Assembly (NCBI GenBank): GCA_001600875.1
Contig: BCLD01000018.1
Span: 560,689 to 624,688, forward strand
Source of the DNA: Solicoccozyma terricola
Lineage: Eukaryota; Basidiomycota; Tremellomycetes; Filobasidiales; Piskurozymaceae
Direction: 5' to 3'
DNA: 64,000 nt
Numbering within the stretch: position 1 is the first letter of the stretch; each line of letters starts with the position of its first letter. The position numbers and the translations under genes were made by a program. Shown here piece by piece: positions 1 to 10,940 of the stretch. The notes under the pieces are model-generated. The model was not told the origin of the DNA and did no database searches. It saw only the letters and a list, made by a program, of their open reading frames with translations.

Positions 1-16
1 AGAGACAGGAAAGACC

Positions 17-2368
17 ATGGGGAACGATCAATCCAGGGCTCATGGGCAGCAGGAGCAGCAGCAGGTCAAGCCACCAAACTATTACGAGTTGTTAGAAATC
101 GAGGAGGAAGCGACGGAGGATGAGATCAAGGTATGTGATGTGCAGGTGTGTCATAGCTTGCGTCTGAATGCTGATACCCGAATAATTAATACTCCAGCGA
201 GCTTTCCGGAAAGCAGCAGTGAGTGGGCGAAGTACTGTGCTTGTGGAATAGCTCTCTAACCTCTTTTCAATGGCCGAATTCGACAGCTCAAGCATCACCC
301 TGATAAGAACCCCGATAATATCGACGAGGCAACGAGGCTCTTTGCAGATTTACAACAAGCCTACGAGGTGAGCTTGTCCAACGAGAGGGCCTCGTATTTC
401 AACGCCCCACTGATCATGCTTCAAATCCAGATCTTGAGCGATCCGAATGTAGGCATTTGCGATCATCTCTACGCATCGGCAGAGCTAATTTATCATCCCA
501 ACATCAACGCAGGAACGGGCATTTTACGACAGTCATCGTAACACACCCGTCGCAGTGACCGACGATGAACTCTTCGAACACGTTCGAACGGGAGCAGCTC
601 CACCGCCAATTCATAAACGACAACCTGGCGAACCTGGTGTCACTTTAGATCAATTGATGAGGTTTTTTGATCCGAAATTCGCAAGGAAGACGGATGATAC
701 TTCTGAAGTAAGGCTAAGACCGCTTGTTGGGAAATTGGGCTTCGAACGCTGACTGAAGTGACTGTGTAGGGGTTCTTTTCCATCTACCGGTCATTGTTCG
801 GTCTGCTGTCCTCGGACGAACAACTTCACGCACCTCCTGGCAGTCGCCATTCCCAATTATCGTATCCAACTTTCGGTGACTCTAAGACGCCCTATGCTCC
901 TCCTTTGAACGCTACTCGGGCGGAGAAAGACGCTGGGACGTGGGCAAGAGACTTTTATACGACTTGGGGGGAGTTCGCTACAGAGAAGAAATTCGAGTGG
1001 ATGTCAGCTTGGGATTCAGAAAAGGGCGAGGATAGACGGGTTAGGAGGTCAGTTTTGCAGGATCGATTTTCTCAAAGTCTCCCACTCAGGCTAATATCTG
1101 ACCACACACCTTTTCAGGCTGATGGAGCGAGAAAACAAGAAAGTCCGAGACGATCATCGTAAAGAATACAACGATACAGTGCGGCACTTGGTGTCGTTCA
1201 TCCAAAATCGAGACCCACGGTTTCATGCCTACCAGCAGCAAAAAGCGAAAGCCGCCAAGACGTCTCAACCGGTTTCCGGGTCATCGACACCTCGATCTGG
1301 CAAAGCCCAAGCACCCTCAGCTAGAGACAAGCGAATCAATGATCTTCATGCTCAACTGGCTCGTCAGCGAGAAGAGGCGAGGATGAAAGATGCGGACAAC
1401 TTCCAGGCTCAATCTTGGCAGCAAGTAGATGCTTCTGTTCTGGACGAGTTTGAAGATGGGCCTGCCGCTCCAACCAAAGCTGCGAAACCACCTCCTGTCA
1501 ATGGCGAAGCTGCGGAAATTGACGGGGAAGAGGATGAAGATGAGGAGGATACTGAACCTGAAGGATACGACTGTGTAGCTTGCGGGAAGACGTTCATGAC
1601 AGAGAACGCTTGGGATAATCACGAGCGATCAAAAAAGCATAAGCAGGCCGTATTCAGGTGAGTTCTCAGTCGGTTGAAAACAGTGGTGATCCGTGCTGAT
1701 CGCACTCATTTGCTCGTAGACTAACAAAAGAGATGCGTGCAGAGGAGAAAGCTCTGGGATTGTCAAGGTCAGATTTAGACCCTCCGCAGGCGTCCGTTGC
1801 AGAGCAAGAGGATTACGACGATGAACATTCGGATGCAGAGATTGCTTCGGCCGACGAAGAAATCCTGTCTGACGATGGTCACTCAGAGGAGGATCACGTT
1901 ATGGCTGCCGCCATCGAGGAATCGCTAAACTTGCATGGCGCAAATGAAGATTCGACGGAAAGCAAACCCCACGTGTCAGCCGAATTGGCGGACGAAAGCC
2001 TTGCTACGGACAACGGCGCTCCAGCATCGGAATTGGAAGGAGGAGATGTACAGGCTGTACCCGGAGGAAAGAAAGAACCTGAAATGTCAAAGAAAGACAA
2101 GCGAAGATTAAAGGAGGCAAAGAAAAAAGCAGAAGCTGAGGCAGCTGAGAAGAGTGGAACAGTGAGTGGACAAACAAGGTTGACTCTAAACCGCAACGTT
2201 GAAACCTCCCCCATGCTACAGGCCACGTTCGCATGCAACGTATGTGGCGACAGCTATCCCTCTCGCACAAAGCTCTTTGACCATGTCAAAGCGGAAGGGC
2301 ACGCACAAGCAGAGCCTCAAGGAGGCAAAGGTCTGAAGAAGGGAGGCGGAAAGAAGAAGGGCAGATGA
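17..2368 (+). CDS. JJJ1: Jjj1-type DnaJ co-chaperone with C2H2 zinc fingers
   Basis: Type III J-protein that in yeast works with Ssa-type Hsp70 to release export factors from late 60S pre-ribosomes in the cytoplasm. The start is the first ATG, in good context. The J-domain begins NYYELLEIEEEA. After an intron at about 131-287 it reads LKHHPDKNPD, so the Hsp70-activating HPD is intact. Two short introns (about 368-430 and 449-512) split the rest of the J-domain. The middle carries the family's charged segment (MERENKKVRDDHRKEY), then an acidic stretch and two C2H2 fingers of the dsRNA-binding type: CVACGKTF..H.....H near 1570-1650 and CNVCGDSY..H.....H near 2235-2300. A Lys/Gly-rich tail (KKGGGKKKGR) ends the protein. 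Further introns lie near 711-770, 1047-1117 and 1659-1720. Domain order and length fit Jjj1/DNAJC21; exact splice sites are inferred. Confidence 0.93.
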
Positions 2369-2477
2369 ACAGCGACCAGTAGCGTCCAACAGCAGTCATC
2401 TACAACACGACCTTACGACCTGGTACGACCCTTCATGATCATATAGTACACTGTCTATATCCTGCCCTTTCTATCAT

Positions 2478-5400
2478 CTACATGCGAGTATGCGCGCTTC
2501 CGCCGTCCCACATAATGCGATTCAAGCGCCTCGATTCCTTTCCTTTGCGCATCGATGCCCCTCTCATTGTCCTCATTGTATGCAGCGTAGCATCCAGTTG
2601 TCCATTTTTGACAGGCTGGGACGATCGGCTAGTCACGGCGGCCTCCAGCGTCTTGCCATCTGACATCTTCCGGGCACTCCCGGCCAAAATATCCTTGCCA
2701 ACCGTCTCCGCTGCGCTCTGCAATTGCACGTCAAAGGTTGCAAGAGCTTGCAGCAGGGTGGAAAACACCTCGTGGCCGGCATCAGGCAAGCCGAAGAATA
2801 TCAAGGTCTGTCGGATTTCTGAATCCAGCTTGGCCATCATGCGCCCCATTTTTGTGATCTTGCTTTCCGCTTCTAAGATGAAAGGCTGCGAGGAAAATCT
2901 ATGAGCGCACCGTCGCACCTGCTCCAATCGCTATCAATCACCTGGAATACCTCTACGAAGCGGTCGCTCTCTACTGGTAGTGCCGCTTTTACAATGTCTA
3001 ACTCTTTCACGACATCATGGAATCCCGTCACAAGTTCTCGACACGCCAAAAAGACGTCGTTGGGTGAGACTGTACAAAGCAGTCGTCAGTCAAGATTACC
3101 ACGTAGGCAGAGAGAATTTACGTCTTGCAGCTGCACGCAGGGCCCTTGATTGCAAGCAGTTGATCATGGCTGGTTGTGGAGATTGCAACCATAGCCGAGC
3201 AAGATAATGTAGCAAGGATGGATATGCACTGCCAGGCTGGGTTCGGACTTCTGCCAACTGAGAGGAACTTGCGGTCAGTCTTAACAACTCTCGAGGTGGT
3301 TGGTGAGCCGCTTGCCTTCGTCAAGTCAAATAAAGAAAACCCTGCGGCATCGCCTCGGAATGTCCCTGCGTTCAAAGTGTTGCCTGTTGCCAAGATGCTC
3401 GCCAGCATGTGCTCGAGTGGATCATTCCACCGAAGGTCGTTGCAAGCAGTGTGTAGAAGCTTCAAATCTGGTAGCAGCCCTTCCAGATGCTCCGCGAACT
3501 CCCGCTGAAACAAGATGCATTTCAGTCGAGATGACAAGCGGGGGATCTTCAAGAGCTATTGATTTGGCGGTCATCAGTAAAGGGATGATTGAAAGTTTCT
3601 CATAAAACCTACCTCTAGCAGGAAACGCTCAGGTCTGCCTAATTTTGACACCTCCGCAGAGCAGGCTTTCAATTTGTAGTTCTCATCTGATGTCGGCAGG
3701 TTCCGCTGTATATTCAAGAGGGCGTCGGTGGTCAGGTCTTCCACGTCAACCGACAGCAAAGCAGATCGAATCTGTGGAAAGGTCATGGGTATCCGAGAGA
3801 GCATGATGGCGATATTGTTGGCGCGAGCTGAAGGACATTCATATTAGCTCTGTGGATTTTCCCGATTCGCAAGGAGCGCTCACACATCTCGAGAATGATT
3901 GGAGCTGCGTGGCCACCCGTTTTGTTAGACTTTACAGCATCTAGCTTTCTAGACTGTACCACTTGGAACAGGCGAGCGAGCTCCTCGGAATCCATGGGTA
4001 GTGTTGTACACTTTGCCACTCTTGCCCAAATGGAGTCGGCAGGAGCCAATTTCATAGGCTGCCAAAACAGAGGCTGTGTATGATATCAAAGGGGTGAGTT
4101 CCTCAAGTGATATTTGGTCGCGAAGAGCGTCCTACCTTCAGTTTAGGGCTCTTCTGGGTGAGTTTCGGAGTTGGTTCGGTGCTTGGATTCGTGTTACGCC
4201 CTGGCAGAGGTGCTGGTGCAGATGGCGGAGGCGGAGGCGGCCCTCCTTTGCTATCTAGAATTGGTAGAGTCGACTGATTGTCCGGCCTGATAGAGCGAAT
4301 TGATGCCAGAAATCCAGGTGCCAGAGGTGGCGGAGGCGGGGGCGGCCCTCCTTCGCTATGTTGAATTGGTGGAGTTGATTGATTGTCCGGCCTGAATGAG
4401 CGAATTGATGCCAGAAATCCAGGTAAAAGAGGTGGCAGAGCAGGAGGAGGAGGAGGAGGAGGAGGAGGAGGAGGTGGTGGGGTGACGGGTGGTGCCTCTT
4501 CTTCGTCATCAGGAATCGGTATATAAGGGTGTTCCACAGCTCCTGATATGGTTCCTGATATTTGCGATGGCAGCGGTGGCGGTGGCGGCGGTTGTGGGTA
4601 GATATTGTCGTCCTCGCTAAACGACGGCAACTCATTTCGACCTCCTCCTGACGAAATGGTAGATCCCTCGTCGATGAGAGACTCTTCCGCATTGATTCCA
4701 CTGTCCGACTGATGACCTGCTTGTCTTTCAGCCTCCAATTCGTCCGACTCTGCTTCGCGTGCAGGCCTCGAGGTCCGTGTCAGGTTTTCGCTCTCCAGCG
4801 TACCAACGTGTTCCGGTTCCACACTGGGACGAAAAGAGAGCTGACGCAAGGTGACACCCTTTCTCACTTTCTTCACCTTGAGTGGCATGTCCAAAAGCAG
4901 CGATTTACTACTGGGAGTGGGAGTGGCGATAGGAGACATCGCTCCCGGTCCGTCCAAGTATGCGGTATCGATGGAGTAGCTCTCCTCATATCCGGCTATC
5001 TGAATCTCAAGGGACTCAGGAACGTCTGAATACTTCCAAAGCTACGTATGAAACACTCCGTCAGCCTCTTGAACCTTTTATCCTCTCGTGTAGGTCGCGT
5101 ACCATGATTTGTTCGTTCAATCCTCTTCTCTTCAGTTCCCCTCTCAGCGAGATCCTGCTCTCCCGGTCTTCGGTGAACTCGATGACAGAGTTTATCAGCA
5201 TTAATCCTGATGTTCTCCATTCCCACATCTCGGTATCCTCTCTATCTTCCTCCCCATCCTTCCTCCCGAAACTCTTGACAAACATTTCAAACCGGAAAGT
5301 CTCCCTATAGGTCACCCGAGTATCCAAGAATGCTTCCAACACGAGATTCGAATCACGCTGAAGTGCACACACCGCCGCGGATAGCTCTGCAGCGAGACAT

Positions 5401-6798
5401 CTTACCTTACTTGAGGTGTCGGAGAGATACGTGCTTGACACGATGAAGAACAGTATTTCAGTCGTGCTGATAATGTTCGAATATCCGATCTGTAAATGAC
5501 CGACTGTTCAGAGTGTAGTTTCTCTGTTGCCAAAAAGAGATGTGGATGGACTTACTTCAGTGTTCAACAACGCTCGAACACTCCGTAACAGCTCGAGCAA
5601 ACAGCTCGAATCAATCTCTGGCTTCTTTTCGATATTACCATTCAATAGCACTTTGAAAATGCTGACGAACAATTTTGATCCATCGTTATCAAAGAAAACT
5701 CGCAAAGTGGATAACGGTCCAGTCGACAAAATCACTCTGATCTCCTTCAGGTTATCGTATAGTATCATCCTATCATTACAGCTTCAGGAAACATCTATGT
5801 CATCAGGGAAATGTTACGTTGGAAGACGAAATTCACTCACCTTCCAATTACTTCCAATGCCTTTAGCAACAACCTCTCCTCCTTCTCTTCTATCTTCTCG
5901 ATTTCAACCTCCTCCTCCTCCTCCTCCTCTTCTTCTCCTGCAGACGGTGCACTAAAACTCCACCAAGACCACAAACTTCCTCCCGTATCTTGTGGCACCA
6001 AAGGCCGCGTTTCAATGGAAGTTGTTCCCGATGTAGTAGAGAGTTGTCGAAGTGCAGCTAACACTGAGATTTGAGGTCCGGGTTGAGTGTATGTGATTTG
6101 AGACGAAGAAGTGGAGGGCCAAGGGAATGCATTGGAGATTGAGAGCTTTTTAGTCCATCCTAGGATACCCAAACCCGTGGTATCAGATGAACTTGAGTTG
6201 GGAGGCAGCGAAGTTGAATCTGTCATTTCGGGTTCGAAATGTTCTGGATAGAGTCTTTGGCTAAGGAGGTGGAGTTTCTTTTCGCTAGGAAGGGCATGCA
6301 TCGTTTGGCGTTGGAAGGGATCGATGTTGAGTCCGTCCTGTTGGATGATTTCGCTGGATCAGTAGTTGCAATACGGGAGTCGCGAGAGAATTGTAACACC
6401 GCCGAGCGTACAAGGAATGCATCCCATTCTCTTGGGCCAACAGTATCCTTCCCCTCCGTCTCCGTCTCAGCGGATGAAATTGACTGGAACCTGTATCCAT
6501 CATCCAAGGGCAATCCTGCCAACTGATCCATCATCCACCCAACTTCACCTTCACCACCCCCAACTTCATCGATCGACCTCGAACCCACAGGCGTCTCCTC
6601 TCCCTGCTCGACTCTAACTGTCCTCCCCGAATCATCGCTCGCCACTCTCCTCTCCCTCCTGAACGGTGACAAGTGAGTGGAAGAGCGGAGTGGTGGGTAT
6701 ATAGATGAAGGGGATGTGTCGACGCGCGGAAGGTTGTGACGGGGAGAAGTGGAGGGTGGCGTGTGCAGCAGGTCACGGCGTGGTGGAGTTGGTGGCAT
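2478..6798 (-). CDS. Diaphanous-related formin (Bni1/For3 type)
   Basis: Actin nucleator that assembles unbranched filaments at sites of polarised growth and at the cytokinetic ring, downstream of Rho GTPases. On the minus strand the order is GBD/FH3 (LPSEKKLHLLSQRL near 6290, on to about 5000), a proline-rich FH1 (about 4205-4615), then FH2 (about 4080-2560). FH2 holds the signature GNTLNAGTFRGDAAGF (about 3400-3330). A C-terminal DAD-like element, LDATLHTMR followed by RKGKESRR, lies near 2535-2590, so GBD-DAD autoinhibition is likely. The stop is at 2478-2480. The 5' end is uncertain. 6798 is the first ATG of a Ser/Pro-rich frame that stays open up to about 7014 without another ATG, so an upstream exon may exist. 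An intron of about 44 nt near 6366-6409 restores the frame into EIIQQDGLN. FH1 contains an internal duplication, listed separately. Confidence 0.88.
4248..4445. repeat. Tandem duplication inside formin FH1
   Basis: Two adjacent copies of a segment of about 100 bp encode the same block on the minus strand: PGFLASIRS(F/I)RPDNQST, then PI and a Gly-Gly-polyproline run. Copy boundaries are about 4250-4350 and 4351-4445. A GGA/GGT triplet run follows at about 4441-4478 and encodes the longest polyproline stretch. The copies differ by only a few codons, which suggests a fairly recent duplication. Confidence 0.85.
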
Positions 6799-7534
6799 GA
6801 AGGTGAGATGCTGTGGATGATGGTGAGATGATGGTGGTGGTGGTGATATTGAGATGCTGGTGATGCTACCGATGTTGACATTGTTGACGCTGCTGAATCG
6901 ACGAGGTCCGAGCGATATCGGCGCACTGACCTGGAGGACCCCGGGGGGTCCGTGCGGGATGGGAAGGATGATGTTAGTGGCGAAGAGCAGGATTGTGGTG
7001 GTGACCACTGGCAAACGCTGCTCAAGCCTAGTGACCGACCGTTCGCTTCGATAGCACTGGCTGGCAAACCAGATCCTTTCGCCGGGTTACCCAGCTACTT
7101 GGTCGTGGACGCGCAACAGCTCTGAAACTCGAATCAAATAAGATCAATAATCATCTCCCGCAAGCTGAAACATCATCCCACCCGTTGCCCCGCTACCCCG
7201 CTGACCCGTCTCCATCCCATGCTTTCCTTTGTAATCGATTAGAGACATCTCTCCTGACTCCCGCCCCCCTAATTGACGCGGAGAGCCAACATAAGATGCC
7301 AGGAAATCCCATGAGATGCAAAGTTGGAATCAGAGAACCTTGAAAACGTGTGTGCAGGGACTTCGTTTCCAGTTAGAATCGCGCTCAACAAGACCAGAGA
7401 ACGAGATTGGACCAGAAAAGAGAGATTGAAGATAACTTCAGTGGCGTCTAGCGTCTACGTCAATATAAACGAGGGAGCCCTCACCCCTTTCTGACTCGAC
7501 ACCCCTCTTTTCGACTTGGAATACCGGGCAATCA
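6799..7534. promoter_or_regulatory. Divergent intergenic region, formin / 7.5-kb gene
   Basis: About 740 bp between the first ATG of the formin frame (minus) and the next gene (plus). The left part (to about 7014) stays open in the formin frame and may hold formin 5' exon or leader. The right part is typical promoter sequence. An AT-rich element, AATATAAAC, lies at about 7464-7472, some 65 bp before the plus-strand ATG, and is a possible TATA box. No separate gene is supported here. Confidence 0.4.
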
Positions 7535-9194
7535 ATGGTATTTTCATCTCGCCAACTTCGCCTCTCACCATCACATTCGTCGGGAGTGGACGATAACTCG
7601 ACCCGCTCCCCCATCCGTCCATACGTCATTTCTCATCTCCCCTCATCTACCTCCCGCTCACGCACACTTTCAACATCTAGTGACAACCGGCCTCGCCGAG
7701 CGGTGGCAATACTCGGAGCTGGAAATGGAATAAATGGACTCTCCGTCCAAGCTGCTGGACCTGGTACGACTGATCTAATCGTATCTGGAATGACGGGAGC
7801 TTCATTCGATGATGATGATAATGAAGTACCACCAGGGTTATCATACGGTATCGGAAGCTCGATTTCATCGTCGATGGACAAAGAACGTCCTCTCAATCCA
7901 GATCTACCAACAAGGAATGCTTTATTTGTATTTGCGAATTTCGCCAGTTATACGAGAGCACCGAATGAGGGGAGTGATGATGTTAAAGAAGCGCAGTTGA
8001 AACATGTTCAGAGGTTATTGGAGCATGCTAGGGTGAGTGTTTGCTGTGTCATTTGATATTGGTAACATATGACTGATCTCGGGTGAGATTCGGTGTCGTG
8101 AACAGGAATTGAGAGACTACCCGTCGAACAGAGTTGAAGTCGTACACATCAAATACAGATATCCACTCATCACTCTCGAAAGCCAAGTGACGATGACAGT
8201 ATCCCCGTTCCCAACCTTGATGGACCCAGTGATCAAGTTGGACTTTAGTGAGCTGATATTTCACTCCTGGTAGTGGTGCTTGATTGTTTGTCTGATGGAG
8301 ATTGAGTGCAAACGACAGAGCAAAATGGAGGGTTTGATCCCTCACCTACAGCTGCAATCTTGAGACACATAGCGAGACATGTCGATCCACCTCCCAGAGT
8401 GATTGTATACTCGTATGTCGGTTCAAAGAAGACTTCGTGAGTATGTTCCAGTTCTTGCTCAGTAGGATATGCACCGCTTACCAGATTCTCTCTCTGTCCC
8501 TCGTCTCCGGGCCATCTTTAGAACACATTTGAGCACCCTTGCAGCCTTTTGCGAGAATCGACGAGTTCCAATCACCGTTCTTTCACCTACAGAGACCCGA
8601 ATACGAGAGTATCAACCGATCGATGTTGCTCTCCATACCGCAGTTGACATGTCGATGTACGCTTCCCTCCCTTCCAACTGGTTCACAACCAATAATTTCG
8701 GCATCAAGAGATCTCTTTCCGGCGTTCCATTTTGGAATGCGAGTCCGTATGTTTCGGGTGGGAGTTATCTACAAGCTAAAGAAACGGCACTCAAGGCTCA
8801 TGGGGTATCATCCAGTAGTTATCTTAGTATACGGTGGAAAGCGGAAAACGACCCGACTTCAAATTCGAAGATCGAGGTGTCGAGGTTGAGCAATTACGAA
8901 TCGCTCATAGATACTCTGGATCTCGGTGATGGACCTCTAGATACGTTAGAGGACTCAGTTACGTCAGATGGCGCCAGTCAGGTCGAGACCCTAAACCCAT
9001 TTTCTTCCCTTCCTGGTCAGAGCTCGTCCGCCAGATACAATCCCAGAGGCTCGACCTCCTCAGCTGTGACGTCGAAAGGATTGGGAGCTGCGAGAGAACC
9101 AGAGAGGGCAGTAGGGACGATGTTTTGGAGGAACATGGTGGTAGCACATGCGGACCCTTCAAATCCCGAGTATGTCGATGGGAATTCGATGTAA
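7535..9194 (+). CDS. Unrecognised conserved-looking protein
   Basis: I do not recognise this family. The first exon (7535 to about 8033) gives a Ser-rich, probably disordered N-terminus, then a more ordered part beginning NALFVFANFASYTRAP. Frame continuity supports introns at about 8034-8105, 8249-8319 and 8437-8520. The joined core contains RVEVVHIKYRYPLITLE, ILRHIARHVDPPPRVIVYSY and LSTLAAFCENRRVPITVL: alternating strands and helices, like a small alpha/beta enzyme or binding fold. No signal peptide, membrane helix or known catalytic motif is visible. The last 120 residues are Ser/Gly/Asp-rich. The stop is at 9192-9194. It is transcribed away from the formin and towards MIX23, about 230 bp before that gene's ATG. 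Confidence 0.7.
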
Positions 9195-9425
9195 CAAGCT
9201 AGAGGGTAGAGTTGTCAGCTACCTGTCAGACAGGCACGATGAATCGCCACTTGAGTTGCCGCCCACTCCCGGCTTTGTTAGCCCGTCATAGCTTGTTTAA
9301 ATCGCAGCTGGGATCGGAGGTGGTGGTGGGCGTGTGTCGAGCAGGACATTTCATCGATCCACATCCCCACCGACGGGACATACAGGATATCAGGTAGAGT
9401 TGCAATCAATACCCCTGCTACTGTC

Positions 9426-10432
9426 ATGGCTGCTGCACCATCCGGAACAATGCCGTTCGGCACTCAATCCGCATACAACGATACCCTACTCGGACCTCCA
9501 TCGCAACTGACCGTCACGCCATCGACATGCTTCAACCTCAGTCTGTTCAAGGGTGAGCAGGGAGTTCCGCACATCCGGACTCTTCCCCAGTGATTTTCAT
9601 TTCCTGACTTGAAGCGTAAACACATCCTATTAGATGTCATGAAGCAATATCGGAAATTGGATGACACAAGTCAGTCAAATCAGGATCCACTCGTACATCC
9701 CAACCACTGACATCTTTCATGCAAAACACTCAGTCATCATCCGTCTTAATCGTGCGAACGCTCAACTCCGAGATAACAATCGAACGCACCATCTACCGTC
9801 TTCCTCTGGATCCGAAGAATCATGTTTAACTCTGTGGCGAGAGATGATGGGTGCGCATTTCTCCGTTCCGCTTTCCGCGTTTGTCGAAACAGGCTCGATC
9901 TGAGCACATTCCATCCCGTTTTCATAGCCGGTTGGGAACATCGTCAAACAGTACTTTCTTACTGTCTTAACGTAGTAGATGGCTCACTCAATCAGAAAAG
10001 AAAAGTATTAGAAGGACAAGAGATGGGGTTGAATTCCAGGCGAAGAGAGCAAGATACATTGTTCGAGGAAGAGGTATTGGTGAGTCCAGTGCGATCGTAT
10101 GTTGTTTTCATAACCATCTAATATTTACATGTATGGATGGGTGATAGCGCAATCAAATAGCAAACGAGGAATCTGTCGAGAAGATCATACGGAAACGGAG
10201 TCTGGAAGGTGCGTTATCGATATCCTTCTGCCTTTCCCTTTCAATCACTGATCATAATACGAAAAATGTGTCTTCCTTCCGACCTCTCATCAATCTTTCC
10301 AAAACGAAAAAACACGCTACCGATGACTCGGCGGATCATTTAGCTTTCAAAACCCGCTGTCAATTCTTTCTACCGCCAACTAGCGATGATCGAGGTCGGA
10401 AATGGTGGGAAGCAGCTGAGTTGGCTAGGTGA
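9426..10432 (+). CDS. MIX23: MIX23/Cid2-family mitochondrial intermembrane-space protein
   Basis: Matches the Cid2 family (caffeine-induced death protein 2; human CCDC58, yeast Mix23). This is a small helical IMS protein with paired cysteines that is linked to Mia40-dependent import and protein-import stress. The start at 9426 gives MAAAPSGTMPFG. Joining five or six short exons yields the family landmarks in order: CFNLSLFK, KQYRKLDDTI-IIRLNR, ESCLTLWREMM, then (across an intron at about 9852-9930) GWEHRQTVLSYC, a coiled coil, EESVEKIIRKRSLE, and finally AFKTRCQFFLPP. That ending matches the family's RCRIHF-like C-terminus. The cysteines in CLTLW and SYC are spaced like the family's CX14C pair. 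Total length is near 170-180 residues, slightly longer than the human protein (about 144). The stop is at 10430. Confidence 0.82.
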
Positions 10433-10488
10433 TGTGGCAAGGGCTAGCCTGAGCAGATGAGTGGAGAAGTGGAGTGGAAACAGGTTGC

Positions 10489-10940
10489 ATGACAGACGAC
10501 GGAGATGGAAGAGACTTGGTTGCGATGGTTGCCGCATTGGAGGTTTAAGCAAACGCGAGTAGTCTGATGTAAAGGCAACATCCATGCTGTAAAAAATATT
10601 TGTACCACCAAACATCCAATCTCAGATCACACAATTTCATTTTTCGTTTCAGTTTACGATTACTTCAATACAAAAAGTTTTCCGGATTTGATTCACTGAT
10701 TGGTTTTATTGCACAACTGTTGGAAAAGACCTTTTTCATTTTCAAGTTTCGTAGGAGGAAGAGAGAAGGAATAGTAGCGAGAATGATTTAAGAATGGATG
10801 AAAAGGTTTCGTTATGGAATTTGATTGATGAGGTGGATATGATTGATGAGGTGGACCTTGACGATGTTCGCTCCTTTGATTGGAATTTTCAAAGCGGCGA
10901 TGACTCGTTCACATTGACGAGTTTGTTAAGAGAGACCTAA
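10489..10940 (+). CDS. Candidate acidic microprotein (speculative)
   Basis: An ATG at 10489 opens MTDDGDGRDLVAMVAALE. A possible intron (about 10543-10753, donor GTTTAA, acceptor TTCGTAG) joins it in phase to EEERRNSSENDLRMDEK, LIDEVDMIDEVDLDDV and a Ser/Thr-rich end, with TAA at 10938. The result would be about 78 very acidic residues with no recognised domain. The stop overlaps the last codons of the minus-strand gene by about 15 bp. The donor is weak, and the DNA could equally be 3'UTR of MIX23. An 18-bp tandem repeat at about 10822-10857 encodes the repeated IDEVD. Confidence 0.25.
10822..10857. repeat. 18-bp direct tandem repeat, two copies
   Basis: Two copies of TGATTGATGAGGTGGA start at 10822 and 10840 (period 18 bp, a multiple of three). 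In the plus frame they encode IDEVD twice. They lie just past the 3' end of the minus-strand gene. Confidence 0.8.

Noticed and set aside
7015..7067. Formin start in the frame opening MPASAIEANGRS (7067)
   Set aside because: That frame turns into His/Ser/Pro/Cys-rich noise and does not join the FH3 frame; the frame with an ATG at 6798 does.
9822..10121. MIX23 read through the 9852 intron (frame with NRLDLSTFHPVF)
   Set aside because: That joins the wrong frame; using the acceptor at about 9930 restores REMM-A-GWEHRQTV, which aligns with the family.
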